DNA of 64,000 nucleotides from JAGTVG01 sp965365275 (GTDB lineage Bacteria > Bacteroidota > Bacteroidia > Cytophagales > Cyclobacteriaceae): the NCBI GenBank assembly GCA_965365275.1, contig CBDUBA010000012.1:1-64000 (forward strand), in the 5' to 3' direction. The number at the start of each line of letters is the position of its first letter. The stretch's first letter is position 1. A model generated the notes under the pieces. That model ran no database searches and had not been told where the DNA came from. It saw only the letters and a list, made by a program, of their open reading frames with translations. This document shows positions 17,509 through 27,028 of the stretch, in pieces. A program made the position numbers and the translations under genes.

Positions 17509-18954
17509 TCATAGGAAAGATGAAATCAACCTGGCGATGGCATAGGTCAATCTTTTGATTATGTTGCTTTTATCCCACGCTTCATTTGAAATTTCATGGC
17601 ATTCTTTCAAATCCTCAAGAAATACGCTTTCCAATTTTTCAGCAAACTTCATCCCATAGATCACCGACATAATCTCAAAATTCAGATCAAAACTTCTTAT
17701 ATCCATATTGGCTGTGCCTACCACGCTCAACCTCGAATCTGCGACAACGGTTTTGGCATGTACAAAACCTTTGCTGTATAGGAATATCCTGACACCTGCA
17801 TTCAACAATTCCTTGAAATAAAACCTCGATGCAGCACCTACAATCGCTGAATCCGATTTTTCCGGTAACATTAACCTGACGTCCACTCCGGATATAGCAG
17901 CCTGACATAAAGCATTTTGGATGCTTTCACTGGGTATGAAATATGGATTGGTCACATAAAGGCTTTCTCTTGCTAAGGAAAAAATGCGCATATAGCTCAG
18001 CATGATATTGGATTTTGGATAAATAGGGCCTCCCGCCACCACCTGGCCGATAGCGGGAATATCCTCTTGTGTTTTTAGTGTTGCCTTAGGGAATAATGAG
18101 TTGCTGAAGGAGAGGGCATCATTCGCACTGGTATTCCAACTGACAATAAAATGACGCTGCAGACTGTTTACAAGAGGGCCAGTGATTTTCATATGGGTAT
18201 CGCGCCAGTAAAGACCAGTATCAATGGAATTGTCATACCTGTCTGAGACATTTATTCCACCAACAAAACCGTAATTTCCGTCTACTATGATGATCTTCCG
18301 ATGATCGCGGTGATTAACTCGGTTAGCAAACTGCTTTAATTTCACTTTAATTTTTGGATAAATATCTACACCTCCCTGCTTTAACTCTTTTACAATATTT
18401 CGTTTAATTTTTCTGCTGGCGTAATCGTCATATAGTATCCTCACTTTGACTCCTTCTTCCACCTTTTTTAATAGAATATCTTTGATCTGATTCCCGCGCG
18501 TATCATTTTCCCAGTCGTAATACTCCATATGAATAAAATGATTGGCCTTCTCCAGTGTACTTAGCACTTCTGGAAATTTCTCTTCTCCATTCACCAATAG
18601 TTTAAATTGTCCTGGAACTAAATGTTCATTACTTAATCCTGCCAGAAATTGAACCATCGGCAAGAAATGTGCTATCTCATCCCGATGAGTTTCTGCGAGA
18701 TTTCCAGTTTCATCCTTGATTTCCCTTTGGAAAGGCTCGTCAAGCGTGTTTTGTGCCTTTGCGCCTTTTGAGCTCAATTGGTGATGCCGGTAATTTATAC
18801 CGAAGGAGAAATAGATTAGAATCCCAAAAACCGGAAACAGAAATACAAGAAGCAAATACGCTAATGTTTTAGGGGTGGATTCTGTGTCCAGAAGGATTCT
18901 GATTGCGGTGTAAAGCAATACTAAAATGTAGGCGACTAATATTGTTATCTGCAT
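17509..18954 (-). CDS. cls: Cardiolipin synthase (phospholipase D family)
   Basis: 481 residues, standard length. Two N-terminal membrane helices (about 1-22 and 30-52) belong to the PLDc_N domain. Two catalytic HKD motifs follow: HRKIIIVDG with His218, Lys220 and Asp225, and HAKTVVADS with His399, Lys401 and Asp406. Both are followed by G-G/G-T strands as in active enzymes. It condenses two phosphatidylglycerols (or phosphatidylglycerol with another phospholipid) to cardiolipin at the inner membrane. It is a single gene; a possible -7 box is 67-75 bases upstream. Confidence 0.95.
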   Translation of the reverse strand: MQITILVAYILVLLYTAIRILLDTESTPKTLAYLLLVFLFPVFGILIYFSFGINYRHHQLSSKGAKAQNTLDEPFQREIKDETGNLAETHRDEIAHFLPMVQFLAGLSNEHLVPGQFKLLVNGEEKFPEVLSTLEKANHFIHMEYYDWENDTRGNQIKDILLKKVEEGVKVRILYDDYASRKIKRNIVKELKQGGVDIYPKIKVKLKQFANRVNHRDHRKIIIVDGNYGFVGGINVSDRYDNSIDTGLYWRDTHMKITGPLVNSLQRHFIVSWNTSANDALSFSNSLFPKATLKTQEDIPAIGQVVAGGPIYPKSNIMLSYMRIFSLARESLYVTNPYFIPSESIQNALCQAAISGVDVRLMLPEKSDSAIVGAASRFYFKELLNAGVRIFLYSKGFVHAKTVVADSRLSVVGTANMDIRSFDLNFEIMSVIYGMKFAEKLESVFLEDLKECHEISNEAWDKSNIIKRLTYAIARLISSFL

Positions 18955-19021
18955 GGATGGTTCTTTTATTTAGGTGATTACTAAAACTTATATTTAGGCT
19001 CTAATACATTATAAATTAAAT

Positions 19022-19029
19022 CAAAAATA
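19022..19029 (-). promoter_or_regulatory. Candidate -7 box for cls
   Basis: On the minus strand this reads TATTTTTG, a full match to the Bacteroidota -7 consensus TAnnTTTG. No clear TTTG element is found at the usual upstream spacing, which lowers confidence. Confidence 0.3.
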
Positions 19030-19203
19030 ATAATAAACATCCTAACCACACTTTGTTGGTTTGAATTTTAGTTTTCACCAACACCGTAAAGAATCCAACG
19101 ATCAGTTATATAACCGATCTTATGTATAAATACTCCTTAAACTCGTATTACTGCAAATCTCAGGAAATTGTTATATAATTTACATTATGTTAAGTAAGAT
19201 GCC

Positions 19204-19235
19204 TGAAAATAAAGACGGCCCTTGATGTCGGGCCG
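19204..19235 (-). terminator. Terminator of the TPR gene
   Basis: CGGCCC (19216-19221) and GGGCCG (19230-19235) make a GC-only six-base stem with an eight-base loop, in otherwise AT-rich DNA. Read on the minus strand it is followed by TCTTTATTTTC. It lies 39 bases past the stop of the 391-residue TPR gene. Confidence 0.78.
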
Positions 19236-19273
19236 CCATAATATATTTTATCTCCCCTATTTTCTGGTAAATA

Positions 19274-20449
19274 TTATTGTTGCTCTAACTCTGAAGTAGC
19301 TCCCAAAGCATCCAGTTTCGCTTTGGTTTCATTTACTTTTTCGTATTCTTTCATCAATGCATATAAGGTCTGCAACGTTTGTAATGTGCTGATATCCTCA
19401 GGATTTACATCATGTGCCTTTTCAAAATATGGAACAGCTAAAGCAAATACTTCATTAGCCCTGGCTTCAACGGCCTTACCTTCTTTCTTGTATGTATCAA
19501 GATCCATATCCTGTGCTTCCTTAAGAATCTCAGCTCCCTGATTATATTTATTCACCCCTAGGTTATATAAAGCTTCAAAATATTCGGGATTTTTTTCGAG
19601 ACATTTCTCATACCATTCACCGGCAGTATTATAATCTTCTGCTGCATCATATATATATCCCATCTCATAATACAGGATATAGTTATCTGGATCTTTTTCA
19701 ATGGCTGCTGAAAGGGATGCTTTAGCTTCATCGATCCTGTTTGACATGATTAGGAGTGTAATTTCATCCTGCTTAAGGTCATGATCTTCCGGGAATTGAA
19801 CTCTTGCCCGCTTAGCTGCATCCAAAGCGGCTAATGTATCTTTCACAACAGCTCTGTAAACGTAAATAATGTTCCTATGGACATTTACATCAGCCATATT
19901 ATTGTCAGCAAGATAATTGAAGTTCTCTAATGCCAGTTCGGTATCATCCAACTGCTGTGCAGCGTATCCTGTATATTGCCAGGCCGTTGTATCATTAGGG
20001 AACACCATTTTTACCATATCAAAATAAGCAATAGCACCTTCATAATCACCACTCTGATATGCCTCTACTGCCCCATTAAATGAAGCACTATACAATGCAA
20101 CAATCCGCTGATCTGCAAATATGTAATAGGTGCTTGACTCAGGTTCCATTTCTTTCACTTTCAGAAACGACTCAGCAGCAATTCTATAGGCATCATCACT
20201 TAAGGATTTTACGGCCTCATCCTCTGAGTTATAGATTGTTTCATAAATTAGGCCGCGATAATACCATGTTTTAACCTTATCACTCGTTTTTTCATGTGTG
20301 GTAGCAACATCGATAATCGCTTGAGCCTCAGCCACTTCTCCCTTGTCAAGTAGTATTTTAGCCTTTTCTATCTTAGGAGTTTTCTCCTTCTGGGCAAAAG
20401 CCACACTTACGGTAAGGAGTAAAAATAAAATTAACCTGATCTTTTTCAT
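19274..20449 (-). CDS. Periplasmic TPR-repeat protein
   Basis: 391 residues with a clean signal peptide (first 19-20 residues ending AFAQ), then tetratricopeptide repeats through the length. Recognisable repeat helices are AEAQAIIDVATTHE, YEGAIAYFDMVKMVFPNDT, ALENFNYLADNN, YILYYEMGYIYDAAEDY and FEALYNLGVNKYNQG. No enzymatic domain is present, so a scaffold role in periplasmic or outer-membrane complexes is likely. The gene lies 66 bases downstream of gyrA on the same strand and may be read from the same transcript. It has its own terminator. Confidence 0.9.
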   Translation of the reverse strand: MKKIRLILFLLLTVSVAFAQKEKTPKIEKAKILLDKGEVAEAQAIIDVATTHEKTSDKVKTWYYRGLIYETIYNSEDEAVKSLSDDAYRIAAESFLKVKEMEPESSTYYIFADQRIVALYSASFNGAVEAYQSGDYEGAIAYFDMVKMVFPNDTTAWQYTGYAAQQLDDTELALENFNYLADNNMADVNVHRNIIYVYRAVVKDTLAALDAAKRARVQFPEDHDLKQDEITLLIMSNRIDEAKASLSAAIEKDPDNYILYYEMGYIYDAAEDYNTAGEWYEKCLEKNPEYFEALYNLGVNKYNQGAEILKEAQDMDLDTYKKEGKAVEARANEVFALAVPYFEKAHDVNPEDISTLQTLQTLYALMKEYEKVNETKAKLDALGATSELEQQ

Positions 20450-20515
20450 GATTTCAAGATATTTACTTAAACAATTAGTTAGTTACAGATATATAATATG
20501 CTATTTATCAGCATT

Positions 20516-22987
20516 TTAACTTGATTCTAAATTTTCTTCCTCAATCTTCTCTATCTTCTCTACACTGCTGATTTCGTCATTCTCATTTAATTTGATCAAC
20601 TTGACTCCCTGCGTCGCCCGGCCCATTACACGCAATGTGTTAACAGCCATTCTGATCGTAATGCCTGATTTATTAATGATCATCAGGTCATCTGTGTCAA
20701 CCACTTCTTTTAAAGCAACAAGCTTGCCAGTTTTTTCTGTTATATTGATGGTTTTAACCCCTTTACCGCCCCGTCTTGTTATTCTATAATCGTCAATTTG
20801 GCTCCTTTTTCCAAATCCTTTTTCAGAAACAACCAATAAATTTGCATCTGTGCGGTTAATACATACCATGTCCACAACCCGATCTGTTTCCCCTTCAAGT
20901 TTAACTCCCCTAACGCCAGCAGCATTCCTTCCCATTGCCCGGATATCATTTTCATGAAAATGAATAGCTTTTCCGGAACGTTTTCCAATTACAATGTGAT
21001 TATCCCCGTTGGTCAATGCCACATTCAAAAGGCGGTCGCCTTCATTGATGGTAATTGCATTTATGCCGTTCTGGCGCGGCCTTGAATAGGCTTCCAGTAA
21101 AGTCTTTTTTATGGTACCCTTAACGGTACACATCATAATATAGTTATTATTGATGTAATCTTCATTCTGAAGGTCGTGCACGTTTAATACAGCCCGTACC
21201 TTATCTTCGGGATCAATATTGATCAGATTCTGTATAGCCCGCCCTTTTGAAGTTTTTACACCTTCCGGGATCTGATATACTTTCTTCCAGAAAACTTTTC
21301 CAAATTCAGTGAATATTAGAAGATAATCATGGGCATTGGCAACAAATAGATGTTCGGTAAAATCATCATCTTTCGTGACAACTCCCTTCGAGCCCACCCC
21401 TCCCCGGCCCTGAGTCCTGTACTCTGAGGATTGTGTGCGCTTAATATACCCTTGATGAGAGATGGTAATCACCATTTCTTCATTTGGGATCATATCTTCT
21501 ATACCAATTTCATCTGAATCGTGTACGATATCAGTCCTCCTCTCATCTCCATACCTCTCCTTCACAGCCATCAATTCGTCCTTTATAATGCTCATTCTCA
21601 ACGCTTTATCATCAAGAATGGCTTGAAGCTTTTTAATGAGTTCCTGGAGTTCCTTGTATTCTTCTTCTATCTTTTCGCGTTCGAGACCGGTCAACCTTTG
21701 CAGACGCATGTCGAGAATCGCTTTTGCCTGAATCTCAGAAAGCTTGAACCGCTTCATTAAACCTTCTCTGGCCGTTTCAGGATCCCTTGATTTACGAATA
21801 AGATCTATTACTTCATCAATATTGTCCAGGGCTATGATATATCCTTCAAGAATATGAGCACGTCGTTCTGCTTCTTCAAGTTCAAACTTAGTCCTTCTTA
21901 CAACTACATCATGTCGATGACTTACATACTTGGAAATCAAATCTTTAAGATTCAATATCCGAGGTCTTCCTTTAACTAGAGCGACATTATTTACACCGAA
22001 AGATGATTGTAGTTGAGTATGCTTGAACAAATGATTCAATACAATGTTGGGAATAGCATCACGTTTAATATCGTATACTATCCTCAAGCCATCCCTGTCA
22101 GATTCATCTCGTATATCAGAAATGCCCTCCAGTCTCTTTTCATTAACTAACGCAGCAGTTTTTTCGATCATAGCTGCCTTATTAACCTGGTAAGGGATTT
22201 CTGTAACTATTATCTGTTCTTTTCCCGAATTATTCGTAACAATGTCGGTTTTCGCCCTCACAACCACCCTGCCTCTTCCTGTCTCAAAGGCAGATCTAAC
22301 ACCCTGATACCCATATATGATTCCACCAGTCGGGAAATCAGGCCCCTTAACATATTGCATCAATTCTTCAATCTGGATATCATTGTTTTCAATATAAGCC
22401 ACAATGCCATCTACCACTTCTGACAGGTTATGCGGCGGCATATTGGTAGCCATACCGACTGCAATTCCGGAAGCTCCGTTTACCAGAAGGTTTGGGAGTT
22501 TTGCAGGCAGAACTGTTGGTTCCTGTAATGAATCATCAAAATTAGGTTGAAAATCAACTGTATTTTTGTTGATATCATTCAGCATCTCCTCGGAAATGCG
22601 CCTGAGCCTGGCCTCCGTATATCGCATGGCTGCCGGTGAATCCCCGTCAATTGATCCGTAATTTCCCTGACCATCAACCAGGGGATATCTCAGGGACCAT
22701 TCCTGGGCCATTCTGACCATTGTGTCATAAACGGAGGAATCACCATGAGGATGGTATTTACCCAGCACCTCTCCTACTATTCTAGCTGATTTTTTGTATG
22801 GCCTGTTATAGGTAACACCCAACTCAAGCATTCCATATAGCACTCTTCTATGTACAGGCTTCAATCCATCCCGTACATCTGGTAGCGCCCTGGAAACTAT
22901 TACTGACATTGAATAATCTATGTAGGCACCCCGCATCTCCTCCTCAATGTTGATAGGGATAATGTTTTCGTTAGCTCCTTCTGCCAT
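20516..22987 (-). CDS. gyrA: DNA gyrase subunit A
   Basis: 823 residues. The winged-helix and tower core contains the active-site tyrosine Tyr123 in AAMRYTEARL. The quinolone-resistance region HPHGDSSVYDT keeps Ser84 and Asp88, the residues usually changed in resistant strains, so it looks quinolone-sensitive by this criterion. The GyrA-type C-terminal beta-pinwheel is present, with its box in the form TRRGGKG. With GyrB (not in this window) it introduces negative supercoils using ATP. An acidic tail (EKIEKIEEENLESS) follows the pinwheel. It is distinct from the topoisomerase IV A subunit at 44126. A -7 box is 33 bases upstream. Confidence 0.98.
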   Translation of the reverse strand: MAEGANENIIPINIEEEMRGAYIDYSMSVIVSRALPDVRDGLKPVHRRVLYGMLELGVTYNRPYKKSARIVGEVLGKYHPHGDSSVYDTMVRMAQEWSLRYPLVDGQGNYGSIDGDSPAAMRYTEARLRRISEEMLNDINKNTVDFQPNFDDSLQEPTVLPAKLPNLLVNGASGIAVGMATNMPPHNLSEVVDGIVAYIENNDIQIEELMQYVKGPDFPTGGIIYGYQGVRSAFETGRGRVVVRAKTDIVTNNSGKEQIIVTEIPYQVNKAAMIEKTAALVNEKRLEGISDIRDESDRDGLRIVYDIKRDAIPNIVLNHLFKHTQLQSSFGVNNVALVKGRPRILNLKDLISKYVSHRHDVVVRRTKFELEEAERRAHILEGYIIALDNIDEVIDLIRKSRDPETAREGLMKRFKLSEIQAKAILDMRLQRLTGLEREKIEEEYKELQELIKKLQAILDDKALRMSIIKDELMAVKERYGDERRTDIVHDSDEIGIEDMIPNEEMVITISHQGYIKRTQSSEYRTQGRGGVGSKGVVTKDDDFTEHLFVANAHDYLLIFTEFGKVFWKKVYQIPEGVKTSKGRAIQNLINIDPEDKVRAVLNVHDLQNEDYINNNYIMMCTVKGTIKKTLLEAYSRPRQNGINAITINEGDRLLNVALTNGDNHIVIGKRSGKAIHFHENDIRAMGRNAAGVRGVKLEGETDRVVDMVCINRTDANLLVVSEKGFGKRSQIDDYRITRRGGKGVKTINITEKTGKLVALKEVVDTDDLMIINKSGITIRMAVNTLRVMGRATQGVKLIKLNENDEISSVEKIEKIEEENLESS

Positions 22988-23019
22988 TAACTGTGGTTAA
23001 AATAGAAAAATTATGGACG

Positions 23020-23027
23020 CAAATTTA
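23020..23027 (-). promoter_or_regulatory. Candidate -7 promoter box of gyrA
   Basis: On the minus strand TAAATTTG, an exact match to TAnnTTTG, 33 bases before the gyrA start codon. No good TTG element is at the expected upstream spacing. Confidence 0.4.
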
Positions 23028-23080
23028 CATAAAATTATATTATTACGGAGCATAATTTGGCCCTTAATTTATGAACCAAT

Positions 23081-24175
23081 CTAATACCCTCCGGATACTT
23101 TGCGCCGGTTCATTCTCCACCACCTGTACTTATGGAGATTGGGATAATTCTCTCCTACTTTTGGATTCTGTTTTTTATAAAAAGGCTGCCCCCGATATCC
23201 TTTATTCCCATGAATGTGTTTTTTCTGATATCGGCAGGTCTTATTGGTAAATTTTTTCGGATAATCATATCCAGGAGGGGTCTTGGCATTTAAACGGCAG
23301 CGTGGAAGCTCCGGGATGGTATATCTGAAACCAACATGAACAAACAATGCAGGATACCTGTGTCTGACACTTCCTCCAAACTCAGGTAAATCCATCTTAT
23401 AACTTTTAAATTCATAGGAAGGCCTGATATAACCTTTCAAATATTCAGAAAACTCATATTCAATGGGTATTCCTATATTAAAATACACACCCTGATTTAT
23501 CAGACTTTTATCGTAGGCACCCCCCATCCATATTTTACCAACCTGTATATCGGCATAATAAGTCCAGTACATAAAATCATATACCCTGGCGCCCACTGTT
23601 CCGAAAACACGTTTCAGATTTGTGGTTTTGACATTTGGCGTATATTGCCCAAGCGCGTCAGCTCCGGTATACGGGCTCATGGTTGGCAAATGATGAAGCT
23701 CAAAAGCTGCCCCTCCCCCTACCCGGACCCGGTCAAATAAATCCACACTAATGATAAGGGTAAAAGGTATAGCCCCTGCACTCCCTTTGTATCCTAGTTT
23801 TGCGGTATCACTGAGCACTTGATTTTGCAGATCGCTCGAGGAATTTCTTGTAACAATTGCTGAATCCGGGGCATTTAACCAATTCTTATAACCAAAAAAG
23901 GATGAAGAAGAGGAATCCTGAAGGGTAAAAAGATAAAGACCATTGTCCGTGGAATCGGTTTTGTTTAATACACCATAGCCCGGAAGGTCATGCTTATAGA
24001 ACGTTCTGCCATATCCACCTGTAAAGGTTATGGATATTTTGTTCAGGATCTGTCGCAACCGGCTAACCTGGGCCTCTTTCTGGGGCACATAATAATAAGG
24101 GTCGGTAACCTGACTGAGTGCGGGAGCAAACAGGATGAACAAAAGAATTAAAATAAGTAGCTTTTTTTTTACCAT
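23081..24175 (-). CDS. Outer-membrane barrel-like protein with basic C-terminal tail
   Basis: 364 residues. A signal peptide (about 1-22, ending ALSQ) precedes about 260 residues with alternating beta-strand character, aromatic girdle residues and short turns (for example FTGGYGRTFY, TYYADIQVGKIWMGGA, YLKGYIRPSYEFKSY, LFVHVGFRYTIP), as in an outer-membrane beta barrel. The strand run ends at about residue 288 and a very basic, Tyr/Lys/Arg/Trp-rich tail of about 75 residues follows. It includes HIHGNKGYRGQPFYKKQNP and KYRWWRMNRRK. The tail is not part of a barrel and would face either the periplasm or the surface. I do not recognise a named family. It lies 39 bases after an unknown cytoplasmic gene. 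Confidence 0.7.
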   Translation of the reverse strand: MVKKKLLILILLFILFAPALSQVTDPYYYVPQKEAQVSRLRQILNKISITFTGGYGRTFYKHDLPGYGVLNKTDSTDNGLYLFTLQDSSSSSFFGYKNWLNAPDSAIVTRNSSSDLQNQVLSDTAKLGYKGSAGAIPFTLIISVDLFDRVRVGGGAAFELHHLPTMSPYTGADALGQYTPNVKTTNLKRVFGTVGARVYDFMYWTYYADIQVGKIWMGGAYDKSLINQGVYFNIGIPIEYEFSEYLKGYIRPSYEFKSYKMDLPEFGGSVRHRYPALFVHVGFRYTIPELPRCRLNAKTPPGYDYPKKFTNKTCRYQKKHIHGNKGYRGQPFYKKQNPKVGENYPNLHKYRWWRMNRRKVSGGY

Positions 24176-24214
24176 TTAAACGGTCAATACCCCTTTTTTT
24201 TGGCCGGTTTTTGC

Positions 24215-24829
24215 TTATCTAACGTCAAAAGTATCTAAAAATTTTCTAAAAATAATGGTTTTTGACAATTCCAACTTTTCCCCTATTTCCTGAACTTTTT
24301 TGAATTCAACTTTTGATATTTTCCTTTTGTCAGATAAATCTTCATGGGTGTCATCCCAGAAAAAGGAATGAAGGAATCGAATGAACATATATGGGGCATT
24401 CATTAACATTTTCTTAAATTCTCTGTCGGATACTCTGGAGGCATCCGTGTCATCTCCGTCAATCAATGATTTATCAAAGGATTTTTCCATGGCCAGTTTA
24501 ATGGTTTGAAAAAAATGATCTTCCCATTTCTTTGCATGCTTAACCAGAAAACTCATTGCATAAACTACCGGATCCTTTTTAAGATAATGTCCTCCTTTTG
24601 AAATCGTTCTCGCCTTTTTGTTTAAAGCCATTTCCTCCATAAGACTTATATCGCCTGTTGAAAGGGCAATGGATATACTGGGCATCATGATAATGAGACT
24701 CAAAAAATCGTGGTCACTGATATCAAGATGTGGCGCCTCTTTATTTCGAAAGGTATTCTTGAGATCCTGTACTGATTGAAGAACATCATGATCTTCGAGA
24801 ATGATACTTATTTCGTTGGCGGTTAACAT
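24215..24829 (-). CDS. Unknown cytoplasmic, mostly helical protein
   Basis: 204 residues without signal or membrane segment. Composition and spacing of hydrophobic residues suggest an all-alpha fold, with segments such as DHDFLSLIIMMPSISIALS, VVYAMSFLVKHAKKWEDHFF and APYMFIRFLHSFFWDD. The charged C-terminal part contains KVEFKKVQEIGEKLELS. No motif is recognised. It is upstream of the barrel-like gene with a 39-base gap, so the two are probably co-expressed. Confidence 0.7.
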   Translation of the reverse strand: MLTANEISIILEDHDVLQSVQDLKNTFRNKEAPHLDISDHDFLSLIIMMPSISIALSTGDISLMEEMALNKKARTISKGGHYLKKDPVVYAMSFLVKHAKKWEDHFFQTIKLAMEKSFDKSLIDGDDTDASRVSDREFKKMLMNAPYMFIRFLHSFFWDDTHEDLSDKRKISKVEFKKVQEIGEKLELSKTIIFRKFLDTFDVR

Positions 24830-25049
24830 AATGGTCAGTATTTATCTCAGCTAAAGTTAAAATAATTAATACGCATTCCCTCAATATTTCTCTGGCATTT
24901 TGACGTCCGATATCGAACATTTATTACATCAAATCCGTACAACATAATTATACTAATAATTAAATTTTCTTGGAATCATCTGATTGTCAAACAATTAGAC
25001 TTTTGGTATAGTTATAGTTAGAAACAGAGAGGATTGGTATGCCTAAATT

Positions 25050-25733
25050 ATGATAGAATTAAAAGAGATAAGAAAGTCCTACGAGGTAGGGAAACAGAAA
25101 CTTGAAGTATTAAAAAGTATTGACTTACATATAGAGGCCGGGGAACTGGTTTCAATTATGGGATCCTCTGGATCCGGTAAGTCAACCTTGCTGAACATAA
25201 TTGGAATACTTGATGAATATGATTCGGGAGACTATTCATTGAACAATACACTGATTAAAAACCTGTCCGAACGAAAAGCCGCCTACTATCGTAACCGGTT
25301 TTTAGGCTTTGTTTTTCAGTCCTTTAATCTTCTTTCCTTTAAAAATGCCTTGGAAAATGTAGCCTTACCCCTTTATTACCAGAAAGTGAGAAGAAAAAAA
25401 CGTAATATCAAGGCTATGGAATACCTCGATATGGTTGGGCTGAAAGAATGGGCTGAGCATATGCCAAGTGAATTGTCTGGCGGGCAGAAGCAAAGAATAG
25501 CCATAGCACGGGCCTTGATTGCAGATCCGAAGGTTATCCTGGCTGATGAACCTACAGGGGCATTGGATTCACAGACTTCGTATGAAGTAATGGAGATTTT
25601 TAAAGAAGTGAATGATGCCGGAAAAACCATTCTGATCGTAACACACGAGGATGATATTGCTCACAAGACGGATCGCATTATAAAATTAAGGGATGGAATT
25701 ATTGTAGATGAAGAAATTGCGATAGCATCTTAA
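25050..25733 (+). CDS. ABC transporter ATPase, MacB/LolD type
   Basis: 227 residues. Walker A GSSGSGKS at 38-45, Q-loop FVFQSFNLL, signature LSGGQ at 142-146, Walker B VILADEP at 162-168, D-loop ALDS, and switch histidine in IVTHE. The Walker/Q-loop spacing and the sequence after Walker A (TLLNIIGILD) are those of the MacB/LolD/FtsE group. It drives the two permeases encoded just downstream (10-base gap to the first), in an operon of four genes to 29376. Confidence 0.96.
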   Translation: MIELKEIRKSYEVGKQKLEVLKSIDLHIEAGELVSIMGSSGSGKSTLLNIIGILDEYDSGDYSLNNTLIKNLSERKAAYYRNRFLGFVFQSFNLLSFKNALENVALPLYYQKVRRKKRNIKAMEYLDMVGLKEWAEHMPSELSGGQKQRIAIARALIADPKVILADEPTGALDSQTSYEVMEIFKEVNDAGKTILIVTHEDDIAHKTDRIIKLRDGIIVDEEIAIAS

Positions 25734-25743
25734 CCTCAAAGAT

Positions 25744-26988
25744 ATGTTTGACCTGGATAAGTGGCAGGAGATATACTATACGATTAAGCAAAACAAGCTA
25801 CGTACCTTTTTAACGGCATTTAGTGTGTCCTGGGGAATTTTTATGCTCGTTTTATTACTGGGAGCCGGAAAAGGCCTTGAGAATGGCGTTAACAAGGAAT
25901 TTGAGGAAGACGCTGTCAATAGCATCTATGTGTCACCTGGGCGAACAAGTATGCCTTATAAGGGCATGAAACAAGGCCGGTATATCAGGCTGAAAAACAG
26001 CGATTATAGTTCAACCAAATCTGAAATTGAAGGCATTGACCATATCACAGGAAGATATTATTGCTCAGGTGAATTCACCGTAAGGTATAAGGACCGGTAT
26101 TCAAGCTTTTCTGTGATTGGCGTTCACCCTGATCATGCATTTATCGAAAACCAGAAAGCCTTCCAGGGCAGGTATCTTAATGAAAATGATCATAATGAGA
26201 GAAGAAAGGTGGTCATCATGGGCACGGAAGTGAGCAAGATATTATTTAACAATGAGGATCCAATAGACAAGTGGATACATATAGGTGGTATACAGTATAA
26301 AGTGGTGGGAATATATGATGATGCCGGAGATGGTGATGAAGATCGGCGCATTTTTATCCCGATCTCAACAGCTCAACTGGCCTATAATGGATCCAACTAT
26401 ATACATAATATGGTTTTCACCGTTGGTGATGCATCTGTCAAGGAAAGTATTGAAATCGTTGACAAGGTAAAAGATGATCTTTCAAACCGCTACAAGTTTG
26501 ATCCGGAGGATAGCAGGGCTTTGTTCATATGGAACAATGTGGAGAATTATCAGCGTTTCGTTAATCTCTTTAATGGTATTAAGATCTTTATATGGATTGT
26601 AGGGATAGGTACCATAATTGCCGGTATTGTAGGAGTAAGTAATATTATGCTCATAGTAGTGAAAGAAAGAACAAGAGAAATTGGAGTCAGAAAAGCATTG
26701 GGTGCGACACCCAATTCTATTGTAGGCCTGTTTTTACAGGAAGCTATCGTAATTACCGGTATTGCCGGATACATTGGATTGCTCGGCGGAATTGGATTGA
26801 TTGAATTTATTAATTACTCACTGCTTGAATTCAGTGTTGATGCGCCCTATTTCAGAAATCCCGAAATCCATCTGCAGACTGCAATTGGGGCAACATTGTT
26901 GTTGATATTCGCAGGTGTTATTGCAGGATATATTCCGGCTAAAAAAGCCTCAAAGATCAGGCCGATAGAAGCATTGAGAGATGAATGA
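25744..26988 (+). CDS. MacB-type ABC permease, first of a tandem pair
   Basis: 414 residues. One N-terminal membrane helix (about 24-42, FLTAFSVSWGIFMLVLLLG), a periplasmic MacB_PCD domain (about 50-270), then a three-helix FtsX domain (about 282-405) with KERTREIGVRKALGATP and the closing AGYIPAKKASKIRPIEALRDE. No fused ATPase domain is present; the separate ATPase is encoded upstream. The next gene is a paralogue with the same N-terminal pattern (MFDLDKWQEI here, MFDYDKWQEI there), so the membrane unit may be a heterodimer. Confidence 0.93.
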   Translation: MFDLDKWQEIYYTIKQNKLRTFLTAFSVSWGIFMLVLLLGAGKGLENGVNKEFEEDAVNSIYVSPGRTSMPYKGMKQGRYIRLKNSDYSSTKSEIEGIDHITGRYYCSGEFTVRYKDRYSSFSVIGVHPDHAFIENQKAFQGRYLNENDHNERRKVVIMGTEVSKILFNNEDPIDKWIHIGGIQYKVVGIYDDAGDGDEDRRIFIPISTAQLAYNGSNYIHNMVFTVGDASVKESIEIVDKVKDDLSNRYKFDPEDSRALFIWNNVENYQRFVNLFNGIKIFIWIVGIGTIIAGIVGVSNIMLIVVKERTREIGVRKALGATPNSIVGLFLQEAIVITGIAGYIGLLGGIGLIEFINYSLLEFSVDAPYFRNPEIHLQTAIGATLLLIFAGVIAGYIPAKKASKIRPIEALRDE

Positions 26989-27028
26989 TATTAAATAGAC
27001 TGCAGAATAAATTTTAAAAAAAGCAAAA

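Larger units (their letters stand above)
18955..19273. other. Intergenic region, 319 bases
   Basis: Holds the presumed cls promoter near 19022 at one end and the terminator of the TPR gene at 19204-19235 at the other. The 170 bases between show no coding or structural signal that I can support. Confidence 0.6.

Noticed and set aside
20490..20515. ATGCT/AGCAT inverted repeat after gyrA as terminator
   Set aside because: Only five weak base pairs and no T tract on the minus strand.
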